Below, piece by piece: positions 9,180 through 19,223 of a stretch of 64,000 bases of DNA. The stretch spans positions 34,758,369 through 34,822,368 of the forward strand of contig NC_087064.1 of NCBI RefSeq assembly GCF_963678635.1, read 5' to 3'. How positions within the stretch are numbered: position 1 is the first letter of the stretch; each line of letters starts with the position of its first letter. The position numbers were made by a program, and so were the translations under genes. The notes beneath the pieces are model-generated. The model did not search any database, had not been told where the DNA came from, and was given only the letters and a program-made list of their open reading frames with translations. The DNA comes from Symsagittifera roscoffensis. Taxonomy: Eukaryota; Xenacoelomorpha; Acoela; Convolutidae.

Positions 9180-10183
9180 ACATGAATATCTTGACGTGTC
9201 GGGAGGACGCAATGAGAATGATCGGCGGAGAAAGACCCACAGTGTCGCGACTATATCTAATACCAGGCGTGGATTGGCTGCTAGCAGAGCAGGATCAGTT
9301 CAGCTCCACGACTACGCTCCAGCATGCAGACCTGAATGGATTGCCTCAGGACAATACCTTTGGACCTCTGAAAACCCGGTCTCTTACGGACGTCCACCAG
9401 AGAGCCAGGGAACTAACGCCACCTGCTCGTAAGGGCAAGTTTCAGACAGATAGCAAGCCTAAAAACAAGCATCACAAGATGTACAGGCAGTTTGCTAACT
9501 CAACCGGTCAGACGCCTGGCGAGTATTCAAGAGACTACCCCCGAATGACCATGGTGGATGGGGATGACAGGAGATATGGGGAACTGAAGGCCCCAGTCGG
9601 TGACGGCCTGTTTGCCGCCTATGATCCCTTGGTTATGAAAGCGGCCAAGTACTTGATAGTGACGAGTTCGGATTATCTCTACATGCCCCGTTCTCTCTTA
9701 TGGCCCGACGTGATTTTCTTGACGGCGCCCAAATTGGACTGGGGACAGTCAATAGGCATGATGATAAGTGTGCGAAGGGTGGTCAGCATGGAGCCGCAGG
9801 TGATAGTGGTTGCAGGCTCGAATGATCATCTGCAAAGCAGGGGTTTGTTGTCCCGTCTGACGGATGAGTCGATCCCGAGCAATGAGGTCATAGGAGAGGC
9901 GATAATGACATTGCTCTCGGCGATGGCTGAGGTAGAAACAGCTGCAAAACAACGTTTCACCCAAAATGTAGTGAAGGTGGTCTTTGTGTTGTCACCAAGG
10001 TACGCTGCATTGCCAGAACCCCTTCAGTTTGTGTACACGATGGTCACAACGATAGCGGAGGGACGGTTCATTGTAATAATTCCTGCCCCGAACAGAATGG
10101 TAGACCTTAACAATTATTGCCCATCCCGATCTGAGCTTCCATACAGGGACTCAAAGATTGTAGCACAACTCGGTTGGTGTTAG
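9143..10183 (+). pseudogene. Second SGNH-like domain with degenerate nucleophile block
   Basis: Open frame of 346 codons overlapping the end of the first SGNH frame by 37 nt, best explained by a frameshift. After a 140-residue linker it shows KYLIVTSSDYLYMP (9648-9689, block I position, TSSD instead of GDS), a hydrophobic stretch WPDVIFLTAPKLDWGQS (9702-9752), and VIVVAGSNDHLQSRG (9800-9844) resembling block III with Gly-Ser-Asn-Asp at 9815-9826, then VVFVLSPRY (about 9977-10003). No convincing final D-x-x-H block was found. It may be a non-catalytic, binding version of the fold. Assignment rests on the block III match and on its position after a clear SGNH domain. Confidence 0.55.
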
Positions 10184-10520
10184 ATGAGGTTCTGGGGTTG
10201 GAGATGTCCAACTTCGCCAGGTTGCTGAAGTTAAGACCAGGGGTAGATGACGATCATCTGTTAGTACAACAGGTGGCTGACGATCTCTGGTTCAGACAGA
10301 TGGATCACGCAGAGAATGAGCAGGGAAGGACAGTCAGGAAAAACATGACGTCAGCGGAAGAAGATCTCATGGCAATGGCTTTGCGCACGAAGCCGCACAA
10401 CAACTTATGGTTGTAATTGTCATCAAGACTGTGTACCTTGGGAGAGGACGCGTTCGAGCATGCACCGGCAGTGATCAAAGAGATACACGCGTATCTGAAG
10501 AACTTGTTTGATGACCGGGA
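10174..10520 (+). pseudogene. Continuation of the second block, unrecognised helical region
   Basis: Takes over from the previous frame at about 10174 (VLDEVLGLEMSNFARLLKL) and is open to 10416; coding-like sequence continues in the same frame after a TAA (10414-10416) to about 10520 (DAFEHAPAVIKEIHAYL). It is mainly helical and charged. No family recognised. Confidence 0.4.
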
Positions 10521-10532
10521 GTTAGTCGGGGT

Positions 10533-11750
10533 ATGATAATGCAATTGACGCAGGATGTGAACACGATGTCGTTGGACAAGTTCCAAGCTGACATACTGGC
10601 CACGAGGGCACAATATGAACAATCAGATGCTATCTTGGGTGAAATGGGAGTGGGATGGACGCCATCCTTCCTGTCGACGTGCTATCCGAGGGCATCTCGG
10701 AACCTGATCGCGAGCTTCGTTAAGGATATCAGGAAGCTGTCGATTGGTCTGATATTAGCCCTGTACGTGACATTTGGTCATGAAAATTTCGTGAAGGGGC
10801 CTGCGAACCTCTTCACCCAAGCGTTGGCAGATTTGAGATTGGATGGACTCCTGACTCTGATTGCCATGACCTATGGTCGGCTGGGTGATTTGCTTGTGCT
10901 GTTGCGTTACCCCGAACAACTCCAGGGAACAAGTCGTGAGTTCAACGCGCAGTTGGAAACCGCCTCGCTCAGGAAAATGAAAGACTGGAGGACTCTCCTG
11001 CTCCAATATCTCTTGCAACAGAACAGAAGTGTCACGGGAGAAGATAAAGTGGCGACGGATGCGGGTGAGTGTAAGCAGTATTGTGGCATGCCCTTGCTGA
11101 CAGATTTGGCTGTCATGATGCGGATCGATCCGTTGGCTCTGATTCACGGACTGCGGGAATTCGTCACGGTGGTGTATGGACCGCTGATGTCTTTCGTGTT
11201 CCCGGACGTGCAAGTCAAGGCATACAGGATTTCTGTGTTGTATGTCAACCTGGTCTCAGTCGTAGATTGTTCCGTGCTGAATTGGTTAGAGCAGAGGGAG
11301 CTGAGAGGGCTGGCCAGCGACGATAGGCTGTTCGGAAGAATAGCGGAGCCGGGTTGGGTGTTAATGGATTTCAACAACAACTTCAAGTGCCGAATGGGCC
11401 GCGAAGACCTTTCCCACATCCAGTTTAACCCAAAGCTTTGGAATCTGAGACCAGTAGTGAAAGATTCAGGAGAGGCAATGAGAGTCCCACTTTTGCCAGA
11501 GGCCTACGCACATGTGAAAGAGAACGAGCAAGCGTGGCTTTCCGGGTCCAGGCCGCTGCCGGACCAATGCCCTCGATACCCACCGATAAGGAGGATGTTG
11601 TTGGGAGTCACATCTCCCGTCATTGCCCCTCGCATCGGAGCAGCTCGTGATGCAGAGAGGAGGATGCTGAAGTGGAGTGAAGGGATGGAGCCGCGCTTCA
11701 TCAGTTGGAACGTTGCAGCCGCGCACACATTTGACTTCATCATTTCCTGA
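10533..11750 (+). pseudogene. Large unrecognised helical protein segment of the second block
   Basis: The longest intact frame of the block (405 codons). The sequence is rich in Leu and amphipathic helices (LFTQALADLRLDGLLTLIAM, FGRIAEPGWVLMDFNN) with no membrane segment clearly long enough, no zinc finger and no catalytic motif that I can name. The GC-rich composition matches the SGNH region just upstream and there is no start or promoter signal, so it most likely belonged to one polyprotein with it. A structural (capsid-like) role is possible but unsupported. Confidence 0.45.
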
Positions 11751-12306
11751 TGCTTGGAGCAGGAAAAAGGTCAAAGCACCACCTTCCAGGAAACCAGAGG
11801 TCTCGGCTGAGGTGTGGAACGAGGTGTATACTTCCACAGATGACTTATCAAGACTGAGGTGGTCAGGAGAAGTGAAAGTAGTGATGCTGGAAGTGGCAAA
11901 GGAGTGCAGAGGAGGCTCATGCATAACGATAGAGGACCTGGCACCACATGGCGAGGAGTCTGTAGAATTCCTGGTGAATGATGAATTGTTCTATCACGCA
12001 GGAGACCTGACCATACCGGCGCGGCCGGACTCGGGCATAGACACACGACAAGGCCCTTCAGGACCTAAGCCGAAACTTGATGCGGATTACGATGAATTGA
12101 TGGATCAGGACGATGACGACATCGGGGGAAAGACAGAAAAGCCGGGTGAGACGGATCTAGGAGCGTTGGAGAGAGACTTGCTGGAGTACCGGTTTAGTGA
12201 AGACGACGACGGAGAAGTCGATGGAAGTCTGTTGCTGATGACGCCATCGTCTTTCATGTCCCTTGCATATCATCGGAAGAGGAATCTGAGACTTGGGTTA
12301 AAGTAA
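11677..12306 (+). pseudogene. Unrecognised segment ending in an acidic tract
   Basis: Frame of 209 codons overlapping the previous one by 74 nt (frameshift). It moves from a basic start (SRKKVKAPPSRKP) through a mixed region to a strongly acidic tract DYDELMDQDDDDIGG (about 12086-12130). This resembles a flexible spacer. No motif recognised. Confidence 0.4.
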
Positions 12307-12328
12307 GACAGGGGCAACCTGGAATCGA

Positions 12329-12703
12329 TTGAACTTCATGGAAAGGTCATGGGACGTGATACGAAGATTTGGGACGCAGTCCAAAATCAAGGTGGGATTG
12401 AACCAACCCATTATGCGTGAGGTCCTGGAGAAAATAATGAACTCCATAGAATCTGATGTTCTGACCGAGTCAGTTACAGAGGACAGTGCCGATGACCAGC
12501 AGGTCACGAAGAAATTACCCGTCAGACGAGCCAAAAAAGGGCTGAAGCGACTGAAAGGGAAGACAGGAAGTCGAGCCGTGAATCAGAGAGTGGTGAAGTC
12601 AAAAGCCAGCGCAGTGGTGGCCTCTTTGACGAGCGCAGGTCGTTCAGGCGAGAGCGGGCAAGGAGATGGTGCGTTGCTGACCGGGGGAGAAAACGGAACC
12701 TGA
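12329..12703 (+). pseudogene. Unrecognised segment with Lys/Arg-rich tract
   Basis: Frame of 124 codons. The first half is acidic and helical; the second half contains a basic tract VRRAKKGLKRLKGKTGSRA (about 12523-12579) that could bind nucleic acid or act in nuclear import. It is separated from its neighbours only by frame changes and short stops, consistent with one long ancestral protein. Confidence 0.4.
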
Positions 12704-12712
12704 TACACCCCT

Positions 12713-13198
12713 ATGCTCTTGGCAGGTCTGACCACAACAGCCACGAAATCAAAGAAGACTGCACGAACCCTAGGAGACACTAAGCTAGAGATGGAGATCA
12801 TCAATCAGTGTGGATCTGGAGGGCTTGATGGTTACAGGCCCTCGCGAACCAACATGGCCAAGATGAAACTGGAGGGACAACTCGACGTGGTCGAGTACAG
12901 TCGAGTCACTGTGCCGGAATCGGTCTACATGGGAGATCCAGCAGGGGGTTATGTGGAGATGTTGAAGGCGAGGAACTCCGCGAGAGGGCACGTGATGGCT
13001 TGCAGCGAGAAGCGAGCCATGCAGGAATATCTGAAAGGGCTTACGGAGAATTCTAACTTAAATCGGAAAGAATACGGCACGGTAATGTCCTCGGAGGCGA
13101 ACGAAATCGGGCTGGAAAAACTACTAGAAATCTCTTGGAGGGCGGCACCGTGGCAGCGTACCTGGCTCATCCGTGCACGAGAACTGACCTGCAGGTAA
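12713..13198 (+). pseudogene. Unrecognised segment of the second block
   Basis: Frame of 161 codons with mixed charged composition (KMKLEGQLDVVEYSRVTVPE). It overlaps the next frame (13135-13821) by 64 nt, and the sequence DLQVRLAWCLMG appears to continue across that overlap, marking another frameshift near 13180. No family recognised. Confidence 0.35.
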
Positions 13199-13821
13199 GG
13201 TTGGCTTGGTGCTTGATGGGCATCAAGAAGGCGGAATATGAAGCCAGTAATGATTTGAAATCAAAAGAACAGGAGCTGGAGTTAATGGAAGCCCTGCGAA
13301 CGTTGATTTCAAAAGACGATTCTGCTATAGCCTGGGCTAAGCGTAAGGATGCCCTTCGCTTTGTAAGGTTCGTGGTCGATTGTATCCCCACTCTTGTTTT
13401 GGGAGAATGCATAAAGATCATTCGGCAAAAGGGAGTTGATTGCGAAAGAAACTTCCTTAGGGCACTCCTGGAACTATATCAGGATATGCCGTTGGTTGTA
13501 CCAAATGCGGAGTCGAATGACATGGAGAGCTATCGCAAGTTGGAAGAAGTAAGAAGGTATTCCAACAAAGGATTGAAAGTAAGCCGGGAGTTGATTGAAA
13601 CAATCAGGGGACAAAAAGACTTTGCAACACTAGGGAAACTGAAGTCGTTCCAATATGTGTCTGGCATACCGGGGATGGCGTATAATCCCTTCGTGAACGA
13701 AGAAGCCAGGGAAGCGTACTTCGACTATGAGCAAGTCGTAGTCCTCAAATTCTGGGTCGAACGGATTAAGGAAACTGGAGTGCTGATGGTGGAACAACCC
13801 AAGCTGGAAATTATTTTTTAA
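13135..13821 (+). pseudogene. Unrecognised helical segment of the second block
   Basis: Open frame of 228 codons, strongly helical (SKEQELELMEALRTLISKDD, CIKIIRQKGVDCERNFLRAL). It has no catalytic motif that I recognise. It ends in a TAA at 13819-13821, and the coding pattern is absent for about 150 bases until 13979. Confidence 0.4.
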
Positions 13822-13978
13822 AGAACAAGTGGTCGAACCCTCGGTTCCCGAGCTGAAGGGGCAAGTGAGTTTTGATTGTGGTTCTTGGGACGGTCCCTTG
13901 AAAACCAGCCTAGTAATCATGTGGGAGCTCATGAAACTTTCTTGGTGTCCCCATCCTAACGCCGGTTTAATCTAGGAC

Positions 13979-14701
13979 ATGACGGTGGATATCACGTTAG
14001 ACCTGGATGATGACGCGAGTCTAAATGATCTGGCCGTGATACACCATCTGCTGGCCATGAGGATGACGAAACGAAAGAGCAACCCATCCACAGAGCCATC
14101 CGAGGAAAATCCATCGAGCAATTGGTTGAGGCAAGGCACCTGTTTAGCTCAACATAGTGGGATGGAAGGACATGTTTGCAACTTGGGACACTGCCTGATT
14201 ACGCTGAGCGAGCAGCATCGACAACTGGCACGATTGTACGAAAGATTGAGCATGTCGGATAAGAGTGGCATGGAGTTGGTCGCGGACTGTCATGGGGTGA
14301 CGGATGTAAACTTGACCACCGCCTTGGGATTTTGTAGCATGACGAGCTCGATAGAATCGCTTGAGCGCCTGGAGCGTGCCCATGAGCTAGTGACGTCACT
14401 CAGCGTGGAAGTATTCCCTGGAGCACTGCAGACAGAGCAGAAGATTGAAGGCTGGCGAGAAGCTCTTGAAAATGAAATGAATCTGAAGGATAGTGAGGCC
14501 TATCATAGACCTACTGGTTCAAAATATCTGGTGGGTTCAAGCTCCGCACCATATTGCAATAGTAGGTATCTTACATACATGGTGGTGATAGATGCGAGGG
14601 CGCAGCAGGTGTTGATTGACCAACTTTTCTCTGTGCCAGAGTGCGTGAGGTTGGCCAGAATGTCGGAGAGGTCATATGATTTGTTGGCGAAGATCTTTTA
14701 G
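13979..14701 (+). pseudogene. Unrecognised helical segment of the second block
   Basis: Open frame of 240 codons beginning with an acidic stretch (ITLDLDDDASLNDLAVIHHL) and containing five Cys spread through the middle (positions in the frame about 44, 55, 60, 101 and 120), without a clear zinc-finger spacing. It ends in TAG at 14699-14701 immediately before the next frame. Confidence 0.4.
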
Positions 14702-14728
14702 GCAGTCCCGAAAAGATCTGAAGGCGAG

Positions 14729-15256
14729 TTGCAAGACGTAGTGGGTGAAGAGTTCATGGGGTTTAACGAAGGAAATGTGAGCGAGTTCCAGAAGCAGAAA
14801 GCGAGTGGAGCGTTACCCACTGAATTCCCCACCATAGAAGAGAAGGACGATTTGCACAGAATTATGATGGAGGTGGAACCGTTGCTGGGAGCCTCAGGGT
14901 ATCGGACCCGAAGGAACATATTGAGGACCCATGGGGAGTATCCTTGTCACTGCTTGGCGCAGACGTTATGGTACCCCAAACGCGGGAGTCTAATGCTAGT
15001 ATGGGACGTGGAGGAATTGTACTCTACGGGGTTGCCCGATCAGAATCAACAGGTGTCAATCGTTGTGGTTAGTGCCATGCTGGCAGTGAGGTGGTTGGAG
15101 GCTAACGCAGACACAAGTGAACAGGAGACGGCCGTGCCGACTCCTGAGCAGCTGAGCAACGTAAAGATGAGCCGCAAATTGGATCTTTTCAGAAGCACCT
15201 GCAAGGTTCTGAGAATACCAAAGCCGTTGAAAGAATATGGTCAAGGCAAAGGTTGA
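14729..15256 (+). pseudogene. Unrecognised segment of the second block
   Basis: Open frame of 175 codons with a distinctive hydrophobic/aromatic core (HCLAQTLWYPKRGSLMLVWD). Its stop TGA (15254-15256) shares its last base with an ATG (15256-15258) opening the next frame, giving TGATG. In this heavily frameshifted element a simple indel explains this as well as coupled translation. Confidence 0.4.
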
Positions 15257-15684
15257 TGCCTTGGTTCCGTGCAGTGATGACGTCATGGATGTATGAACGC
15301 GCGAAGCGTCACATGTCGAGGAACACGGAAGACTATCAATCTTTCCAGCTAGATATAGGACCGGGAGCCTATAGAAGAGCATTCCTAACGCACAGAAACG
15401 TGGTCACCGCGGCGGTGAAGCGAGTAGCTGGAGCGCGTTGTGTAACTGAAGATGAGAAGAAAGAGGTCTTAAGAGCTGACCTAGAAAGAAACGTGAGCCT
15501 GTGTCTTCACAACAGCTTTTGCGGGAACCGGGAGCAAAAGGTGAATGTGGACTTGCTATCTTGTTGCAAACCGAGGCTGTTGGAACAGGAGAGTTGGGGC
15601 ACGGCCCGCAACTCCATGGACATGTTGGAGAAAGTCCTAGAAGACAGTGAAGCTGAAGATCAGGATGGAGAAGTAATGGAATGA
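15256..15684 (+). pseudogene. C-terminal segment of the second coding block
   Basis: Open frame of 142 codons from the ATG at 15256, with Cys-containing stretches (SLCLHNSFCGNREQK, LLSCCKPRL) and an acidic end (EDSEAEDQDGEVME). Beyond the stop at 15682-15684 the GC content falls sharply and coding character stops, so this looks like the true end of the block. No family recognised. Confidence 0.4.
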
Positions 15685-16230
15685 AGATGATGGAACGAAG
15701 AAGAGAAGTGAAGACGTGAACAAGAAAGGAAGAGAAGGGAAGAAAAACTTGATTGTCTTTGTGTGTAAAAACTTGAACTAATCAACCAAGTTTGATTATT
15801 GAACTTGTTAAACTTTTTGTTGTGATCTAGTTTGGTCAGACCAAACTTTGAAAATTGTTACATTTTAGTTGTGCTACTTATGTATATATATAGAACATAG
15901 GTGAGTATATTTACCTATTTCAACACGACTGAAGTTATTAACCTGTGTAAGACACAATTTCACTGTGTGGCGACATGGTAAGTTTGGGTAAACTCGCTCG
16001 GAAAGCGTGAGTAACTCAATAACTTTCCTAGCCACAGAGTTTCTTAGTTTTAATATCAAATAGGACCGCATAAATAACTGATTATACTTGGTGAGTGACC
16101 TTAAGTTAATTTTAACGGGTGCGTGGACTTGCCACGTCCCAACTTTTTAATCACAAAGAGCGAAAAGAAGTTTTATGGCAAGATGACGTAAGTAGTCAGA
16201 AAAGAAATTTTATCTAGGACACTCCTCATG
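15685..16230. other. AT-rich 3' flank of element A
   Basis: No gene. Starts with a purine-rich run (15685-15745), then AT-rich DNA with small palindromes (ATAGGT...ACCTAT near 15898-15919; TGGTCAGACCA near 15833-15843). A 3' untranslated region or LTR is expected here, but no matching partner copy is in the window. Confidence 0.4.
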
Positions 16231-16434
16231 GTGCAAATTTTGTGAAAATGTTGGAAGGCAGTGAAATGTAGTACGATGCCATTTGTGACACGTAGTGAGT
16301 TGAGGTGGAGTAGATGAATTTCATTTTCTAATGCGATTTGTAAGATTAGTTATAGAGAACTGGAGTACTACTTGACGATAACCCGGTGTTATGCGATCAA
16401 TAGGGAAATTGATGGGGACTTGTCCGGGGAGTAT

Positions 16435-17319
16435 GTGCCATTCTGCCAGATTGGCACAGCGCAACCTTCCGGCCGGACAGAAAAAGACGACTAAAGGCCT
16501 TAGTAACAAAAAAAGTGCTGCACAGGAGGGTCGAAATTTTCCGCAAGTTTAAATTTTTAAAATTTCGATTGACGAGCAAGTATTTCTCAGAAATACAAAA
16601 AGACGGCGATTTTGACGAAAAAGAACGAAAAAACAGAACAACGACAAATATAGTGAAAAACAGTCGTACGGGAACACGAGAAAAACGGAGCCTCTTATCG
16701 TGGCAATAACACACGATAAGATCCTTAGCAGTGGAAGTTAGTGGAAAAGGAAGCTTCAGCGGGAAAGGAATATTCCGCGGAACCCTCCCGTGCCACAAAT
16801 TGGGAGAGATAAGAACGTTATCTCGAGAAGAACACGGGAGCGGAGGCTTGGGTCCCCAGAGACTGTCATATGTTGAAGGACTGCAGTAAACTAACTTTTT
16901 AGCTACTCTAATGCCATAGAATTTTGTATTAACACCGGTATTATTTGATATTTTAGAATATGAGTAGCTAGAATGAGGAAAGGGTCAATCCATCTCCAAT
17001 GGATTTAATATAGAATTGTCACACAAAAACATGATAAAATAGGGTATTCGAGCCGTGTTTTTAATAGCAATCACGTAGTCTGAGGATCCGGGACTCAGCT
17101 ATGTGGTTGTGTTTGCATGTAAACGAAAGCTGATCAAAAGTTGTTTGACTGATGGCCTAAAAATAGTAACTTTTTACTTAGCCCTAAACAGACCAGAAAA
17201 TCAACTGACAAGGTCGAGACGGTGAAAAACGAGTAGGATTAAGGTAACTGACGCCTGCCAGTTGTTAATAGGTACTTTTTCTACGCTCCGTCGCTGTGTA
17301 GTATTTGGGCGAATGTTAC
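16435..17319 (-). repeat. R1 repeat copy A (885 bp)
   Basis: Read on the minus strand it starts GTAACATTCGCCC and ends in GGCAGAATGGCAC. It is the same length as copy C and shares most bases. The two ends form an imperfect 13-bp terminal inverted repeat. No protein is encoded, so it looks like a non-autonomous element. Confidence 0.8.
16693..16721. repeat. Hairpin inside R1 copy A
   Basis: TCTTATCGTG (16693-16702) pairs perfectly with CACGATAAGA (16712-16721). The same 10-bp stem is at 18747-18775 (B) and 26302-26330 (D), and with one mismatch at 24601-24629 (C). The loop of copy A differs from the others while the stem is kept. Confidence 0.75.
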
Positions 17320-18443
17320 AAGCAAGCAAAATGTCGTGTGAACAATTTTTGATCAGCTTTACTGTGCTATTTTACAAAGGGGGTGCGAAACTGGAAAAGA
17401 GCCGAATTGTTTCCCCCAATCTAAAGGTTAATTTTAGTGGTACTATGTTTTTTAAATATGCTATTCAATTTTCCTACAATGGTAATGAAATTCTTAGTTT
17501 ATTGCTCGCTCAGCTAACTTGTACATATTCACCATAAATGTATCCTCCTCGCTCTAAATTTACCCTTCCTCAAAATTATGGCCGATCAAACGAACTGACA
17601 TATTTGCAAACGTCACCTCCAAAAAGGAGGCATATGGTGTGTTATTCGCATAGCATACATTTATGTCTCATGGAGCTGGCTACAGAGCAGCAATTTTTTT
17701 TACGGTGGGTTCTCCTGCATACGCATGCAACCCCCGAGAACTTTGCAAAAGGGTCCAAGTCTACCAACAGACCAACAAGCACAGCCCCCACCACAGCTCA
17801 AGAAGAAACATCACCGGCAACACCCGAAACAAACGTACTGTCCAAGGCAACAATCAAATCCATTGCCCCATCAATCACTACAGTCCCCTCTGACCCCTGA
17901 AAACTTATCGATCAAGAAATTGAAATTAAAACAAACGACTAAAAAACGTTGTTAACTGGTAATCGCGCTTCATAAATCTAAGCAAGAACAAGCCCGGTTT
18001 CCAATTTAGAGATTAACTGGACCAGCAGTTGTTGTCATTAGTAGAAGAAAATCCAAGTCTAACCTCGCAATGAAAGCAGCAATGATTCTCACACATCTGC
18101 TGTTCCCCAAAGCTAAATCAAAAACAAACGGATCAAATTCCAAAACTCTGAGCCGCCGCATAATTTTAGGAAAGCAACGCCAACTAAAATAAATTTTCAC
18201 TTAAGCGAAAGCTCTCCAAGTAAGACATCCAAAACATAAGAGGTGCGAAGCAAACGAGAGAGTCAAACAATTTGATAAACAAATGAGTACAGGCAAAAAA
18301 TCTGCCGCCATTGGCTGCCTCGTAGACAAGAAAAAAATGAGTACGTCCTCTAAGTGAAATCATTGAAGGAAAAACAGTCCTCAGTATCCTGAAAAAAAAA
18401 CAACCCCAAGCCAGAAAACCCCTACGCCAAAACTAACAAAAAT
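17320..18443. other. Unique spacer between inverted repeat arms
   Basis: No recognisable gene. Open frames here (for example 17538-17900) are low-complexity and lack any family motif. The segment has no visible copy elsewhere in the window. Confidence 0.5.
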
Positions 18444-19024
18444 GTAACATTCGCCCAAATACTACGCGGTGACGGAGCGTAGAAAAAGTACCTATAGACG
18501 ACTGGCCGGCGTCAGTTACCTAAATTTTACTCGTTTTTCATCATCTCGACCTAGCCAGTTGATTTTCTGGTCTGTGTAGGGCTAAGTAAAAAGCTACCAT
18601 TTTTAGGCTATCAAACAAACGACTTTTGATCAGCTTACGTTACAAGAGAAGTTCGTTATCACTCTAACTTCGTGGCACGGGAGGGTTCGGCTCCTTCCGT
18701 CTGCCCCACTGAGGCCTCCTTTCTGGCTAATTATTTCAGTTAAGTGTCTTATCGTGCGTGATCGTCACGATAAGAGGCTTCGCTTTTTTCGGTCTATTTT
18801 CTTGACCGTCTGTTTTTTTACCAATTCGGTTGTTGTTGTGTTTTGCTTCTATTTTCCGGCTAAACATGGCCGTTTCTGCATTTCTCAGAAAAGTAACGTC
18901 GCAATTCGAATTTTTCTAAAAATTTTCTTCTATATTTTTCTGGCCTCCATCACATCAATATATGACGACTAAGGCCTCTAATGTCGTTTTCGTGCTGCGC
19001 TGTGCCAATCCGGGGGAATGGTAC
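18444..19024 (+). repeat. R1 repeat copy B (581 bp, internal deletion)
   Basis: Starts GTAACATTCGCCC and ends GGGGGAATGGTAC. Compared with copies A and C it lacks the segment that runs from the GGATCC-containing stretch to the GCCGAGCCTCCGC stretch. Confidence 0.8.
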
Positions 19025-19223
19025 ATATTCCCCGGACAGTCCCCTTCAATGTCCCCATTGATCGCATAACTCCGGGTTATCTTCAAGCACTGTTCCAGTT
19101 CTCGATAATTAACTTTACAAACCGCATTAGAAAATTGATATTTATCTACTCCACTTCAACTCGTTTCATAAATGACATCGTACTATATTTCACTGTCTTT
19201 CAACATTTTCACAAAATTTGCAC
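18444..19223 (+). repeat. Right arm of the large inverted repeat
   Basis: Contains R1 copy B (18444-19024, internally deleted) and the outer part (19025-19223), ending in CACAAAATTTGCAC. The outer end lies exactly where the adjacent minus-strand gag frame is cut off. Confidence 0.85.

Larger units (their letters stand above)
1..16230 (+). mobile_element. Large Ty3/gypsy-type element A, 5' end outside the window
   Basis: Seen: a co-linear plus-strand series of gag C-terminus, retropepsin, RT, RNase H, integrase, GPY/F module and macro domain (1-6606), then a second coding block (7074-15684) with SGNH domains. Both blocks are visibly GC-richer than the AT-rich DNA after 16 kb. Reading frames are broken at many points by single-base indels and stops, so this copy is dead. 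Known: order protease-RT-RNaseH-integrase is Ty3/gypsy (Metaviridae). Inferred: the downstream block belongs to the same element, because no LTR was recognised between the two blocks. The right limit is set only by the start of the inverted repeat at 16231; no LTR pair was identified, so the true ends are uncertain. Confidence 0.75.
16231..17319 (-). repeat. Left arm of a large inverted repeat
   Basis: From GTGCAAATTTTGTG (16231) inward this arm is the reverse complement of 18444-19223. It consists of an outer part (16231-16434) and one complete R1 repeat (16435-17319). The right arm lacks about 300 bases of R1. Arms are separated by a 1.1-kb unique spacer. No flanking target duplication is visible. 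Confidence 0.85.

Noticed and set aside
15254-15258. TGATG overlap between two frames of the second block
   Set aside because: The block contains many frameshifts; one more explains the overlap, and nothing else supports termination-reinitiation.
17538-17900. Open frame in the inverted repeat spacer
   Set aside because: Low-complexity Thr/Pro/Ser composition with a competing frame over the same bases; no family motif.
16231-19223. Inverted repeat arms as convergent gypsy LTRs
   Set aside because: Arms lack TG...CA ends, one arm directly abuts the 3' side of a gag frame rather than a leader, and the same R1 sequence occurs at 24-26 kb next to an unrelated RT gene.
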